The position numbers and the translations under genes were made by a program. Shown piece after piece: positions 31,303 through 37,928 of a stretch of DNA of 42,448 bases. Under the pieces are notes generated by a model. It was given only the letters and a program-made list of their open reading frames with translations. It was not told where the DNA came from and searched no databases. Within the stretch, counting starts at the first letter, position 1, and every line of letters begins with the position of its first letter. The stretch is from a virus. The DNA is taken from the IMG/VR virus record IMGVR_UViG_3300010885_036301, positions 1 to 42,448 of that record. The stretch is one strand, 5' to 3'.

Positions 31303-31740
31303 ATGCCAACTACAAATGATGTTAAAAAACTTAAACCAAATACTATGCTAAAAGCTCAATTAGCAATTGACAAGCTTAATAGAGATGGTGTAAGGTTTGC
31401 AATTTCTGAAACCTATAGGGAACAAGCGGTTCAAGACGCTTACTATGCTCAGGGACGGCAATCACTTGATGTAATAAATACTTTGAGAAAAAAAGCTGGA
31501 TTAAAAGACATATCAGCAAAAGAGGGCATGAACATCATTACTCATGCTAAGATTAGCAAGCATACGGCAGGAAACGCTTTGGACGTTTATCCTACAAATG
31601 AAACAGGATCAATAATCTGGAACGCAACAAGAGACAAATTTATTCCTATTGCCGAAGTTTTTAAATCATTTGGTTTTGAATGGGGTGGCGATTGGGGCGA
31701 GTTTATTGATCTACCTCATTTTGAATACAACAAGGGGTAA
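31303..31740 (+). CDS. Endolysin, M15-type peptidase
   Basis: A 145-residue single-domain enzyme with the signature of zinc D-Ala-D-Ala/L-Ala-D-Glu peptidases: SETYRE (35-40, R39), SKHTAGNALDV with H87 and D94 as zinc ligands, a Trp/Gly-rich EWGGDWGEF segment and DLPHFE with H139. All three ligands and the usual spacing are present, so it is probably active. It cleaves the peptide part of peptidoglycan at the end of infection. There is no signal peptide, so it needs the holin encoded just downstream. AAGGAG precedes the ATG. Confidence 0.92.
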   Translation: MPTTNDVKKLKPNTMLKAQLAIDKLNRDGVRFAISETYREQAVQDAYYAQGRQSLDVINTLRKKAGLKDISAKEGMNIITHAKISKHTAGNALDVYPTNETGSIIWNATRDKFIPIAEVFKSFGFEWGGDWGEFIDLPHFEYNKG

Positions 31741-31743
31741 ATT

Positions 31744-32232
31744 ATGGATTGGCTTAAACTATTTGGAAACGAAGGTGGAGTAGGCTCCATTGTAAAAAGT
31801 GTTGGAGACACGGTTGCTCAATTTGTTGACACTCCAGACAAAAAATCTGCTCTTGAAATTGCCCTTAAATCTGCCGATCTTGACGTAAGGAAACTTCAAT
31901 TTGAAGCCGAATCTGCATACCTAGCAGACAGGCAAGGGGCTAGAGAGCTTTACGCCAAAAACGACAATATACAAAAAGTTTATGCCATGACTTTTCTTTT
32001 GGGTTATATGGCATTAACAGTAGCAATACTTTGGTTTATTGTAAGTTGGATTGGTAAGGATCAAATTTCAATTCCCGATTGGGCGGTAGCTTTGATATCT
32101 TCTATTTATGGAGCAATGTCTACAAAAATTGGAACTATAACTGATTTCTTCTTTGGTTCCAGTCAAAGTAGTCATAACAAAGACGATCAAGTACAAACGG
32201 CAATGAGCAAAGTTCCCAAAGCCGATTCTTAA
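31744..32232 (+). CDS. Holin (GTA-type)
   Basis: A 162-residue protein directly after the endolysin. A soluble N-terminal part contains AESAYLADRQGARELYAKND, close to the A..DR..AR......D motif that precedes the membrane part in GTA-type holins. Two clear membrane segments follow (YAMTFLLGYMALTVAILWFI about 80-100, and WAVALISSIYGAMSTKIGTI about 113-132). The tail is polar. It should form the lesions that release the endolysin. The family normally shows up to three segments; I see two. Confidence 0.8.
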   Translation: MDWLKLFGNEGGVGSIVKSVGDTVAQFVDTPDKKSALEIALKSADLDVRKLQFEAESAYLADRQGARELYAKNDNIQKVYAMTFLLGYMALTVAILWFIVSWIGKDQISIPDWAVALISSIYGAMSTKIGTITDFFFGSSQSSHNKDDQVQTAMSKVPKADS

Positions 32233-32248
32233 TTAACAGGATAAAAAA

Positions 32249-32392
32249 ATGAATACAACTGAAAATACAACTGAAAAAAAGTCTAAGATTGTTATAACCG
32301 CTGACGAATGGGACGATCTTGCAGACAACTTGACCGTAACTTCTGTCAAGTTGTGCAAGGTCAATGATCCAGATTGCGAAGCTTGCCAGTAG
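32249..32392 (+). CDS. Small acidic protein with C-terminal cysteines, 47 aa
   Basis: ATG at 32249 has AGGA upstream, 16 nt after the holin stop. The product starts MNTTENTTEKKSKIVITADE and ends KLCKVNDPDCEACQ, with three cysteines that could bind metal or form a disulfide. It is the last plus-strand gene, and its TAG is two bases from the stop of the convergent minus-strand gene. Function unknown. Confidence 0.65.
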   Translation: MNTTENTTEKKSKIVITADEWDDLADNLTVTSVKLCKVNDPDCEACQ

Positions 32393-32394
32393 AT

Positions 32395-32664
32395 TTATTT
32401 TTGTTTATTGCCCGACCATTTTCTAATTTCTTCATACTTATTTACATAAGTTGCAACTACATTTCCATCTGGATAAGCAGTTGAAACCAATCCACCAGAT
32501 TCTTCTTTTTCTTGTTGAACAATAAATCTAATTTCTTCTATAGCATCTATAATTCTAAAACCAGCAATCGAATGAATGTGTTTTTTGTTAATCATTTCCA
32601 TTGTTTCGCCAATGGCATAATCAATAGATTTAATTAAATTGATTTTAGCATCATTACTTATCAC
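32395..32664 (-). CDS. Hypothetical protein, 89 aa (GTG start)
   Basis: The start is GTG at 32664 with AGGAG 8 nt upstream. The ATG six bases nearer the ribosome site belongs to the tail of the preceding micro-ORF and meets a stop at once in its own frame. The protein is helical (INLIKSIDYAIGETMEMINK, FRIIDAIEEIRFIVQQEKEE) and ends in a charged tail. It overlaps the upstream micro-ORF by 11 nt. It ends tail to tail with the lysis operon, with no visible terminator. Confidence 0.7.
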   Translation of the reverse strand: MISNDAKINLIKSIDYAIGETMEMINKKHIHSIAGFRIIDAIEEIRFIVQQEKEESGGLVSTAYPDGNVVATYVNKYEEIRKWSGNKQK

Positions 32665-32728
32665 GCATTTTTCTCCTGTTGTTTTTAATCCATCTATCTC
32701 TTAGCCACATCTTAATAAATCTAATCAT
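32654..32728 (-). CDS. Basic micro-protein, 24 aa
   Basis: ATG at 32728 follows AGAGG. It reads MIRFIKMWLRDRWIKNNRRK and ends MRDK. It is strongly basic and amphipathic, possibly RNA-binding or membrane-active. Its end overlaps the start of the next gene, whose ribosome site lies inside it, so it may act as a coupling leader. Short length keeps confidence moderate. Confidence 0.45.
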   Translation of the reverse strand: MIRFIKMWLRDRWIKNNRRKMRDK

Positions 32729-32748
32729 TAAAATAAACCTCTTTTTTT

Positions 32749-32844
32749 CTAATGTCTAAATAAGAAAACAATTTGAATTGCCAAATTAGCACCAGCGCAA
32801 ATAAGAATTCCAATATTAATGGCAGTATTTAAATCCCATTTCAT
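32749..32844 (-). CDS. Single-span membrane micro-protein, 31 aa
   Basis: ATG at 32844 has AAGGAT upstream. The product is MKWDLNTAINIGILICAGAN followed by LAIQIVFLFRH: a short N-terminus, about 21 hydrophobic residues and a basic end. It looks like a small inner-membrane peptide, as seen among phage lysis-timing or superinfection factors. No homologue comes to mind, and the role is unknown. Confidence 0.5.
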   Translation of the reverse strand: MKWDLNTAINIGILICAGANLAIQIVFLFRH

Positions 32845-32853
32845 TAATTATCC

Positions 32854-33114
32854 TTATTCTTCTAACATTGCGCTTGGGTCTAAACCAAGAGCATGGCATA
32901 TTTTATCCATTGTATATAATGTTACTTTAGATTTACCCCTAAGTATATCACCCAAATGACTTTCTGCAACACCGCTGATTTGTACTAAATAAACAATAGT
33001 CATTCTTTTTTCTTGAAGAACGTTTCTTAAATTTGTAATAAAAATGTTTTCCAAATTTGATTTGTTAAGTGTTTGCGAAAATCTTAATTTAGAATTTGAT
33101 TTTCTGTATGTCAC
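32854..33114 (-). CDS. XRE-family HTH regulator
   Basis: An 86-residue protein starting with GTG at 33114, overlapping the previous TGA (GTGA) and preceded by AGAGG. After a basic N-terminus, residues 25-82 form a Cro/C1-type domain: NLRNVLQEKRMTIVYLVQIS, then GVAESHLGDILRGKSKVTL as recognition region, and MDKICHALGLDPSAML. It is likely a DNA-binding repressor or modulator of phage or host promoters. The inverted repeats near 4.5 and 8.4 kb are possible but untested targets. Confidence 0.85.
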   Translation of the reverse strand: MTYRKSNSKLRFSQTLNKSNLENIFITNLRNVLQEKRMTIVYLVQISGVAESHLGDILRGKSKVTLYTMDKICHALGLDPSAMLEE

Positions 33115-33260
33115 CTTTCAAACCTCTTTATTAGTTTGCATACCGCACATTTTTCCTCGTAGTGCGGTTGGTCTGACGGCAAAAATGACCTATGCTCCCG
33201 ATTCAGTGCCTCCACTAAAAGGCGCACTGTTTCTTTTTCGATGGCTTCGTGGTCACTCAT
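33111..33260 (-). CDS. Small protein with CxxC, 49 aa
   Basis: ATG at 33260 has AAAGGAG upstream. The product is MSDHEAIEKETVRLLVEALN, then REHRSFLPSDQPHYEEKCAV and CKLIKRFER. The CAVC pair plus His residues could bind zinc. It overlaps the genes on both sides (8 nt upstream, 4 nt downstream). It is part of a GC-richer block. Function unknown. Confidence 0.65.
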   Translation of the reverse strand: MSDHEAIEKETVRLLVEALNREHRSFLPSDQPHYEEKCAVCKLIKRFER

Positions 33261-33471
33261 GGGGTTGCTCCTTTTGGTCAGGTAGTGTAATCGTAGGATT
33301 GTTCACCACTGCAAACCCAATTTCAAATTGTCGGCAGATTTCCTTGTGTCTCTTGTCAAACTGCTCCTTCGGTGCGTAGTAGGTTCCTTCGTGTTCAGCC
33401 CACTGGATGTAGGCTTGAACTTGATGAAACTCTCCATCTGAGAGCATGACAGTATGCGTCTTTTTACCCAT
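33253..33471 (-). CDS. Hypothetical protein, 72 aa
   Basis: ATG at 33471 (MGKKTHTVMLSDGEFHQVQA) is chosen over a GTG three codons earlier, which lies in the GAGGTGGGG ribosome site. The sequence is charged and helical (FDKRHKEICRQFEIG). It overlaps its upstream neighbour by 8 nt and the downstream gene by 8 nt. G+C content is higher than in the flanking phage genes. No recognised family. Confidence 0.65.
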   Translation of the reverse strand: MGKKTHTVMLSDGEFHQVQAYIQWAEHEGTYYAPKEQFDKRHKEICRQFEIGFAVVNNPTITLPDQKEQPHE

Positions 33472-33838
33472 TGACCCCACCTCGGCCCTTGGTCAGGAGG
33501 GCGTGGACTACCTTGGCTATGTATCGAGCCTCGACGTTGGTTAGCAATGCCGTGTTGTCTTGGTACATGGCCTCTGCCAATTGGTCAATGGTAGGAACCA
33601 AAACCAACGAGGCGGGGGTTAGGTTGGCAAGATACTCGGCGTTCTCTTCGACCGTGTAGAACCCCTCAAAGTCTGCGTGGTTCATGGCATCCATCATCTG
33701 TTGCTCCGTGTACCCGATCACCGGGGCGAGGTCGGCTCGGATGTATTCAACGGCAGTTCCATACTTTTCGGCATAGTATGGAGAGCATCGTTTACCGTCC
33801 TCGGTGTCAATAAAAATCCGTTCTGGCAGGTCACTCAT
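33464..33838 (-). CDS. Hypothetical protein of phage/plasmid type, 124 aa
   Basis: ATG at 33838 has AAGGAG upstream. The N-terminus MSDLPERIFIDTEDGKRCSP, then VEYIRADLAP, recalls a recurring module (ERIW-D...G......YIRADL) in phage hypothetical proteins that present quality or query data; its function is unknown. The rest is helical (YTEQQMMDAMNHADFEGFY, TIDQLAEAMYQDNTALL). Codons are clearly GC-richer than in the neighbouring replication genes, suggesting acquisition from another source. Confidence 0.7.
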   Translation of the reverse strand: MSDLPERIFIDTEDGKRCSPYYAEKYGTAVEYIRADLAPVIGYTEQQMMDAMNHADFEGFYTVEENAEYLANLTPASLVLVPTIDQLAEAMYQDNTALLTNVEARYIAKVVHALLTKGRGGVNG

Positions 33839-33862
33839 AATTGCTCCTTTCTTTCAGCACTA

Positions 33863-34906
33863 TCATTCCTTTCTCCTTACATGAATACCAAATAAAGACA
33901 ATCCAAAAAATATTGGTGTAAATATAACCATCATTGCTGACGGTATTCCTGTTATGAGTAATTCAAATTCATTCTTAACATCTTGGTTTCCACTTGATAC
34001 CATGCCAAGTGCGCTTGAATTGGATTCAGTTTTCTTCTCCAGTGTCGCTAGTCTTGCCGTCCGGTCAGCATTCCATTCTTGTATCCTCTTGGTCTGCCCT
34101 TCTAGATCAGCACGGTTTGCCCTGACCCTAGCTTCAGCGGTCGCCTTGCCGGGGTCGCCGGGGGGCAACGCCTTCCACTCTGCCAATCTCTGATCCAGTA
34201 GTAATTGAGTGCGTATCATGGCTTCGTTCTCCAGTTTTATATTTGTATCCAAGGTGGCAATGATTGGATCATCTGTAGCTGGCTTGGCTTCAGTAACAGA
34301 TAATTCTTGTTTGATATTAATTTGATGAAAAGAGGCAATTGAAGCATAAACCTCGTAGGACATTGAGGCGGTTCCACCGACAATGAATAAAAGACCGATC
34401 AACATTTGAAACCAATTCATTGGCTTCTTAATTGCAGAACTAAAATAAAGCATTGCAACAATAGGCAATATAGCAGAAGCACCTTGAAAAATAATAGCAT
34501 TAAGATAACCTTGCCATCCAGCAGTTGAATTAATGTCAAGAATTACCATAAATCCACGAACCATACAAGCGCAAGCAATAACAAATGACAATCCACGAAG
34601 TATCCATACTCCCGCCCCCTGCCTAGCCAAAACTTCGTGAAAATCTTTTGCCTTTTCAATCTCAGAAGATTCTGTTTTCTTGTTCCATTCTTCCTGAGTC
34701 ACAACAGGAATCGTATGAATTGGGGGCGGATTGGCAGGGTTGGCGGGTCTACGCACATTCGGTCGCAAGTACGTTTCCCTGTACTCATTGATCAGAGACT
34801 GAGCTTCCTGTGGCGTAATTTTCAAATCATCAGAAAGAGACATGGGGTGCGGTAGCTTCCCTGTCTTTCTATACAAATCAATTCTTGCCTTTGCTTCTTC
34901 TGTCAT
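33863..34906 (-). CDS. Multi-span membrane protein with coiled coil, 347 aa
   Basis: The N-terminal ~95 residues are soluble and Pro-rich (RRPANPANPPPIHTIPVV). Three membrane segments follow at about 98-125, 133-158 and 163-190. A ~115-residue charged helical region comes next (ATLDTNIKLENEAMIRTQLL, then EARVRANRADLEGQTKRIQE), and a fourth membrane segment lies near 312-340, ending HVRRKE. This two-part membrane design with a coiled coil between resembles other phage transmembrane proteins of unknown role, including candidates for superinfection exclusion. Its start lacks a strong ribosome site and overlaps the upstream gene by 29 nt. Confidence 0.65.
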   Translation of the reverse strand: MTEEAKARIDLYRKTGKLPHPMSLSDDLKITPQEAQSLINEYRETYLRPNVRRPANPANPPPIHTIPVVTQEEWNKKTESSEIEKAKDFHEVLARQGAGVWILRGLSFVIACACMVRGFMVILDINSTAGWQGYLNAIIFQGASAILPIVAMLYFSSAIKKPMNWFQMLIGLLFIVGGTASMSYEVYASIASFHQINIKQELSVTEAKPATDDPIIATLDTNIKLENEAMIRTQLLLDQRLAEWKALPPGDPGKATAEARVRANRADLEGQTKRIQEWNADRTARLATLEKKTESNSSALGMVSSGNQDVKNEFELLITGIPSAMMVIFTPIFFGLSLFGIHVRRKE

Positions 34907-35261
34907 TTGATTTCTTCTTTGGTAAAAATTTAGATTCTTTTTCTTGAAGTTGTTTAGCTTCTGTCTTAAACAGTTCGATTGACTTATTTATTTTGGCAAT
35001 GTGTTCTGGTATTTTTTCTTGAGCTTTCTTGGTCTCCCAAGACAAACTAAATTTCTCAGCGCATACTGGCCCACACAAAACTTCTGTATTCATAAAATGA
35101 TAAATAACGTTATAACCATGTAACCTTATATTGATTGCACTATCTCTTATCCTAAACCCAACCCTAGCTTTTTCTTGTTGCAATTTTGATTTGCATACTA
35201 AGCAAAGTAATCCATTCTCAATAGCTTCAGGTATCTTAAATGAAAGATTAAGACCAGACAA
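34878..35261 (-). CDS. Small protein with CxxC zinc-knuckle pattern, 127 aa
   Basis: TTG start at 35261 behind GGAAATAATAA, overlapping the nuclease gene by 14 nt. CLVC near residue 20 and CGPVC near 63-67 form a likely split zinc site, followed by a charged helical tail (HIAKINKSIELFKTEAKQLQ) and a very basic end (PKKKSNDRRSKGKN). It could bind nucleic acid. Being coupled to a VRR-NUC-type nuclease, it may assist in DNA processing. No family recognised. Confidence 0.6.
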   Translation of the reverse strand: MSGLNLSFKIPEAIENGLLCLVCKSKLQQEKARVGFRIRDSAINIRLHGYNVIYHFMNTEVLCGPVCAEKFSLSWETKKAQEKIPEHIAKINKSIELFKTEAKQLQEKESKFLPKKKSNDRRSKGKN

Positions 35262-35673
35262 TTATTATTTCCAAATGTTGTATTAAAGATTTAACGTCAT
35301 AAATGTTTCCACCCATTGCTACTGAGCATTTGCAATTAAAGAATTGATTTACAGACATTTCGCTTCTAAGTGGAACTATGTAATAAGAAACTATTTGCTC
35401 AAACGATTTAAAGATAAGAAATACTGGCACACCAGTTTGATTTATCTGATCAATATAGAATGGCTTTTGATTGGGCTGAAACTTTGTTTTGATTGCTTTC
35501 TTTTCATCGCCAGACTCAAGAACCTTCAGTTCAATCATGGCACCGTAGTGAGGAGCTTTAAAGCACAACAGGTCAGGCAAGCCGGGGATGGAGCCGGGAT
35601 GGTACGCCGACCAACCATTAACTCTCAATTCTTTTACAAGTTCTTTTTGAAATTGAAATTCTAAATCACGCAA
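35248..35673 (-). CDS. VRR-NUC-like nuclease
   Basis: A 141-residue PD-(D/E)xK-type nuclease: GLPDLLCF with D34, MIELKV with E48 and K50, and FQPNQKPF with Q69, the order expected for VRR-NUC and Holliday-junction resolvase-like enzymes. Stand-alone phage VRR-NUCs are of similar size and are thought to cut flaps or junctions during replication and recombination. TTG start at 35673 has AGGAG 7 nt upstream and no nearby ATG. All catalytic residues are present. Confidence 0.8.
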   Translation of the reverse strand: MRDLEFQFQKELVKELRVNGWSAYHPGSIPGLPDLLCFKAPHYGAMIELKVLESGDEKKAIKTKFQPNQKPFYIDQINQTGVPVFLIFKSFEQIVSYYIVPLRSEMSVNQFFNCKCSVAMGGNIYDVKSLIQHLEIIIVWS

Positions 35674-35675
35674 AT

Positions 35676-36038
35676 TTAAACTCCTAGAGATTCATTCCAT
35701 ATTTCTTTGAAATCTTCGGGCGTAAGCCTCTCTCTGCAAATCTCTACAAAACGCTTCTCGGTATCTTTGTTTTTAAAGAATAATGATTCTTTCAAATCAC
35801 GAACAAAGTAAATCAACGCATCTTTATATTTCAGTTTTTTTACAATATGTGAAGGGGCTTCACCCTTGTCAACAATTTTTAATGCGTCTGAAAATGGAGC
35901 AATTACTTCTGAGATGACATTAATTTCTTCGTTAACATTTTTAATAAGCAGTTCTTGTTGATCGTAATTCATTTTTGAAACAATTTCAACATTGTAAAAA
36001 TCGTCTCTAAACTTGAATCCTTTTTCAAGAGTCTTCAT
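35676..36038 (-). CDS. Hypothetical protein, 120 aa
   Basis: ATG at 36038 (MKTLEKGFKFRDDFYNVEIV) has AAGGA close upstream. The longer frame to 36068 runs into the 5' stem-loop and is rejected. The protein is charged and helical (EEINVISEVIAPFSDALKIV, RFVEICRERLTPEDFKEIW). It is the first gene of a unit with its own promoter (36098-36127), ahead of the nuclease. No family recognised. Confidence 0.7.
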   Translation of the reverse strand: MKTLEKGFKFRDDFYNVEIVSKMNYDQQELLIKNVNEEINVISEVIAPFSDALKIVDKGEAPSHIVKKLKYKDALIYFVRDLKESLFFKNKDTEKRFVEICRERLTPEDFKEIWNESLGV

Positions 36039-36060
36039 TTTAATTCCTTTGGTAAATAGT

Positions 36061-36089
36061 GGGGCCAAGATGGGTTAAATCTTGGCCCC
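36061..36089 (-). promoter_or_regulatory. 5' stem-loop at the start of the nuclease-unit mRNA
   Basis: GGGGCCAAGAT pairs perfectly over 11 bp with ATCTTGGCCCC around a 7-nt loop. Its first base lies where transcription from the promoter at 36098-36127 should begin. A stem at the extreme 5' end would shield the mRNA from 5'-dependent decay. It might also act as a terminator for upstream reading, though no T tract follows. Confidence 0.65.
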
Positions 36090-36097
36090 TTAGCGCA

Positions 36098-36127
36098 ATT
36101 CTAATATTGAATCTTAAATATTGTCAA
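36098..36127 (-). promoter_or_regulatory. Sigma70-type promoter for the nuclease unit
   Basis: On the minus strand, TTGACA (36122-36127), 18-nt spacer, TAGAAT (36098-36103). Transcription would start at about 36090, just at the first base of the stem-loop, and run through genes 35676 to 32395. Confidence 0.8.
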
Positions 36128-36130
36128 GAC

Positions 36131-36322
36131 TTACTTGACGTAAGAGGCAATCTTGTTATTAAGAAACTCAACAACACTTTCAGCATTGTGCTGATCTTTG
36201 TAAAAACCAATCAAATCTTTAACTTCTTCGATGGTCTCAAGAGTCAAAGGCACCTTAAAAGGCTTAAATTCAGAAGCCTTTTTCGCTCGTGCAGTCTTCT
36301 TTCGTTCAATAAGTGTAGCCAT
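36131..36322 (-). CDS. Small basic protein, 63 aa
   Basis: ATG at 36322 has AGGAG upstream. The N-terminus is very basic (MATLIERKKTARAKKASEFK), followed by an acidic helical half (LETIEEVKDLIGFYKDQHNA). It may bind nucleic acid or a protein partner. It follows the putative ssDNA-binding protein gene and is the last gene of that unit. A GTT-loop hairpin lies in its leader (36359-36373). Function unknown. Confidence 0.7.
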   Translation of the reverse strand: MATLIERKKTARAKKASEFKPFKVPLTLETIEEVKDLIGFYKDQHNAESVVEFLNNKIASYVK

Positions 36323-36358
36323 AATAAAATCTCCTATTTTAAGGAAAAAAATCTTTTA

Positions 36359-36373
36359 CAAGTCAACGACCTG
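36359..36373 (-). promoter_or_regulatory. GTT-loop hairpin in the leader of the small basic gene
   Basis: On the minus strand CAGGTC, loop GTT, GACTTG form six pairs including one G-U. A T-rich stretch and AGGAG follow, as after hairpin 2 of the left-operon junctions. The stem sequence is unrelated to those, but loop and placement agree. Confidence 0.45.
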
Positions 36374-36379
36374 TTTTAA

Positions 36380-37210
36380 TCAGAGAGGATTGTCTTCTTC
36401 AACATCAACATCGTGATAGCTAGAAGCACCAGCAGTATCAATAGTTTCTTCATTGGTTTGCTGGAAGAACTTAAAGCTTTCGATGACGTATCCAGCCATA
36501 TCGGAAGGCACCAGTTCACTGCGAGTAGCATTGACCTTTGAACCGCTTCCAATGTTCCAATAAGTAGATTGATTTTTAGGATTGGTATCAAGTGAAAGTC
36601 CCAATTCCCAAATAAAATTCCACTTCTTAGCCTTGACTCCGGGGGCAACGAAAGCAGTATCAATCATACTGTTCCATTTTATGCACTGCTTAACAGAACC
36701 CATTCCAAGAGAAAACCTGAGAACTCCCAGTTCTAAGTGGTCTGGCAGGATGACCATGTAGTTCACGAATTCCTGAATCATATTGTTTGACTCAACAGTC
36801 CGAGTACCGTCACCCTCGACATAGACCAGCTTTTTCTCAGCTTCCATCCTGCGGTATTCTTTTTCAGGAATAGTTCTAACGTAATCCTTCTTTTGCTTGT
36901 TTCCAGAATACTCCACAAAAGTTCGAAAGTATTTCAGAACAACAATACGAATCTTCTCTCCCAAAATGGTATTAGTAAGAGTGTCGTAGAACATACCCGC
37001 TTGCATACCCGGAATAAATTTAGCGTGTCCCTTTGTGGCGACTTGGGAATTTGTCTGTGCAATCTTGAGCCATCCGTAGGTCAAGTCACGACGATCAAAA
37101 TCATTGTCGCCAAGGTTTCCTGTAGAACTGTAGATAGTAAGATCAATTTTGTTTGTATCAACAACTTGAATCTTTTTATCATCAATAACAATAGTGTCTT
37201 TTTCGGCCAT
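36380..37210 (-). CDS. Putative ssDNA-binding/recombination protein, acidic tail
   Basis: A 276-residue protein. LTYGWLKIAQTNSQVATKGH, FIPGMQAGMFYDTLTNTILG and a central beta-rich part (IRIVVLKYFRTFVEYSGNK) look like a single-domain nucleic-acid-binding protein. The last residues are acidic and end EEDNPL, recalling the acidic tips of phage and bacterial single-strand binding proteins. Neighbours (SNF2-like helicase, nuclease) support a replication or recombination role. I recall similar phage proteins without firm function, so this remains a hypothesis. A short gap separates it from the gene upstream. Confidence 0.5.
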   Translation of the reverse strand: MAEKDTIVIDDKKIQVVDTNKIDLTIYSSTGNLGDNDFDRRDLTYGWLKIAQTNSQVATKGHAKFIPGMQAGMFYDTLTNTILGEKIRIVVLKYFRTFVEYSGNKQKKDYVRTIPEKEYRRMEAEKKLVYVEGDGTRTVESNNMIQEFVNYMVILPDHLELGVLRFSLGMGSVKQCIKWNSMIDTAFVAPGVKAKKWNFIWELGLSLDTNPKNQSTYWNIGSGSKVNATRSELVPSDMAGYVIESFKFFQQTNEETIDTAGASSYHDVDVEEDNPL

Positions 37211-37220
37211 TTGTGTTTCC

Positions 37221-37877
37221 TTATTTCTTGATTGTAACTTTTAAAACATTTTGAGTCTGAATGTCAGCAACGTTTTTATCGGGCCAATGTTTACCCCCTT
37301 CAATTATTTTTTTGATTGAAGCTTTCTGAGTCATTCCATTAATAGATTCCTCTTTCTCAGCAACAACCCTATTTTCAATCAACCAATTATCAAAAGCTTT
37401 AATCTGTTCACGTTCAACTGACTTGTCAAATTTGAACACCGTTTTGATAATGTGATCATAATCAACTTCTTTTAGATAATCAAAAAAAGCATTTTTGTCA
37501 AGCACCTTGATTGAGTACTCTGCTTCTTTCCTATAAACATCTCCATTTGGAAATGCAATCTTATTTGCGCCTTGCTGAAACATGATATCAAGAATTCTGT
37601 TTTCAATTGCTTTGCGTTTTGCTTTAGCTTTTTTCAAAAACATTTCTATAACAGGAATTGGCAATTCAGAAATGTATTCATTTCTATCTGTTATGTATTG
37701 TGAATGCGCCTCTTCGGAATAGTATTGACCTAATTGTTTTTTGCCAACTTTCCCGATATAATTAAATTGAGAAATTAAATCTGGTACAGAAGTATTTGAA
37801 TCTATAATTACCATGACATCATTTGTGTCATCGTATTCATTCTCGTTTTCTTCCGAATCGTAATATTCATCACTCAT
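37221..37877 (-). CDS. Phage protein of replication/recombination cluster, 218 aa
   Basis: ATG at 37877 follows AGGGGG. The N-terminal 25 residues are acidic (DEYYDSEENENEYDDTNDV). A helical part then contains RKAIENRILDIMFQQGANKI, FPNGDVYRKEAEYSIKVLDK and AFFDYLKEVDYDHIIKTVFK, and the C-terminus reads INGMTQKASIKKIIEGGKHW. From memory this layout (small beta hairpin, D-K-x-x-F-x-x-Y-L helix, xTxKAxxK...G end) recurs in phage proteins near single-strand annealing genes. The molecular role is unknown to me. Confidence 0.5.
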   Translation of the reverse strand: MSDEYYDSEENENEYDDTNDVMVIIDSNTSVPDLISQFNYIGKVGKKQLGQYYSEEAHSQYITDRNEYISELPIPVIEMFLKKAKAKRKAIENRILDIMFQQGANKIAFPNGDVYRKEAEYSIKVLDKNAFFDYLKEVDYDHIIKTVFKFDKSVEREQIKAFDNWLIENRVVAEKEESINGMTQKASIKKIIEGGKHWPDKNVADIQTQNVLKVTIKK

Positions 37878-37898
37878 GGATTCCCCCTGATTGAGATC

Positions 37899-37928
37899 AT
37901 AGTATCATGAAACGCATCATTGTGTCAA
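37899..37928 (-). promoter_or_regulatory. Sigma70-type promoter for the ssDNA-binding unit
   Basis: On the minus strand, TTGACA (37923-37928), 18-nt spacer, TACTAT (37899-37904). It overlaps the end of the helicase gene and lies about 20 nt before the ATG at 37877. Confidence 0.7.

Noticed and set aside
33831-33866. 11-codon frame between the membrane protein and the 124-residue gene
   Set aside because: It has a fair ribosome site but is too short to support as a gene, and overlaps the next start. At most it is a coupling leader.
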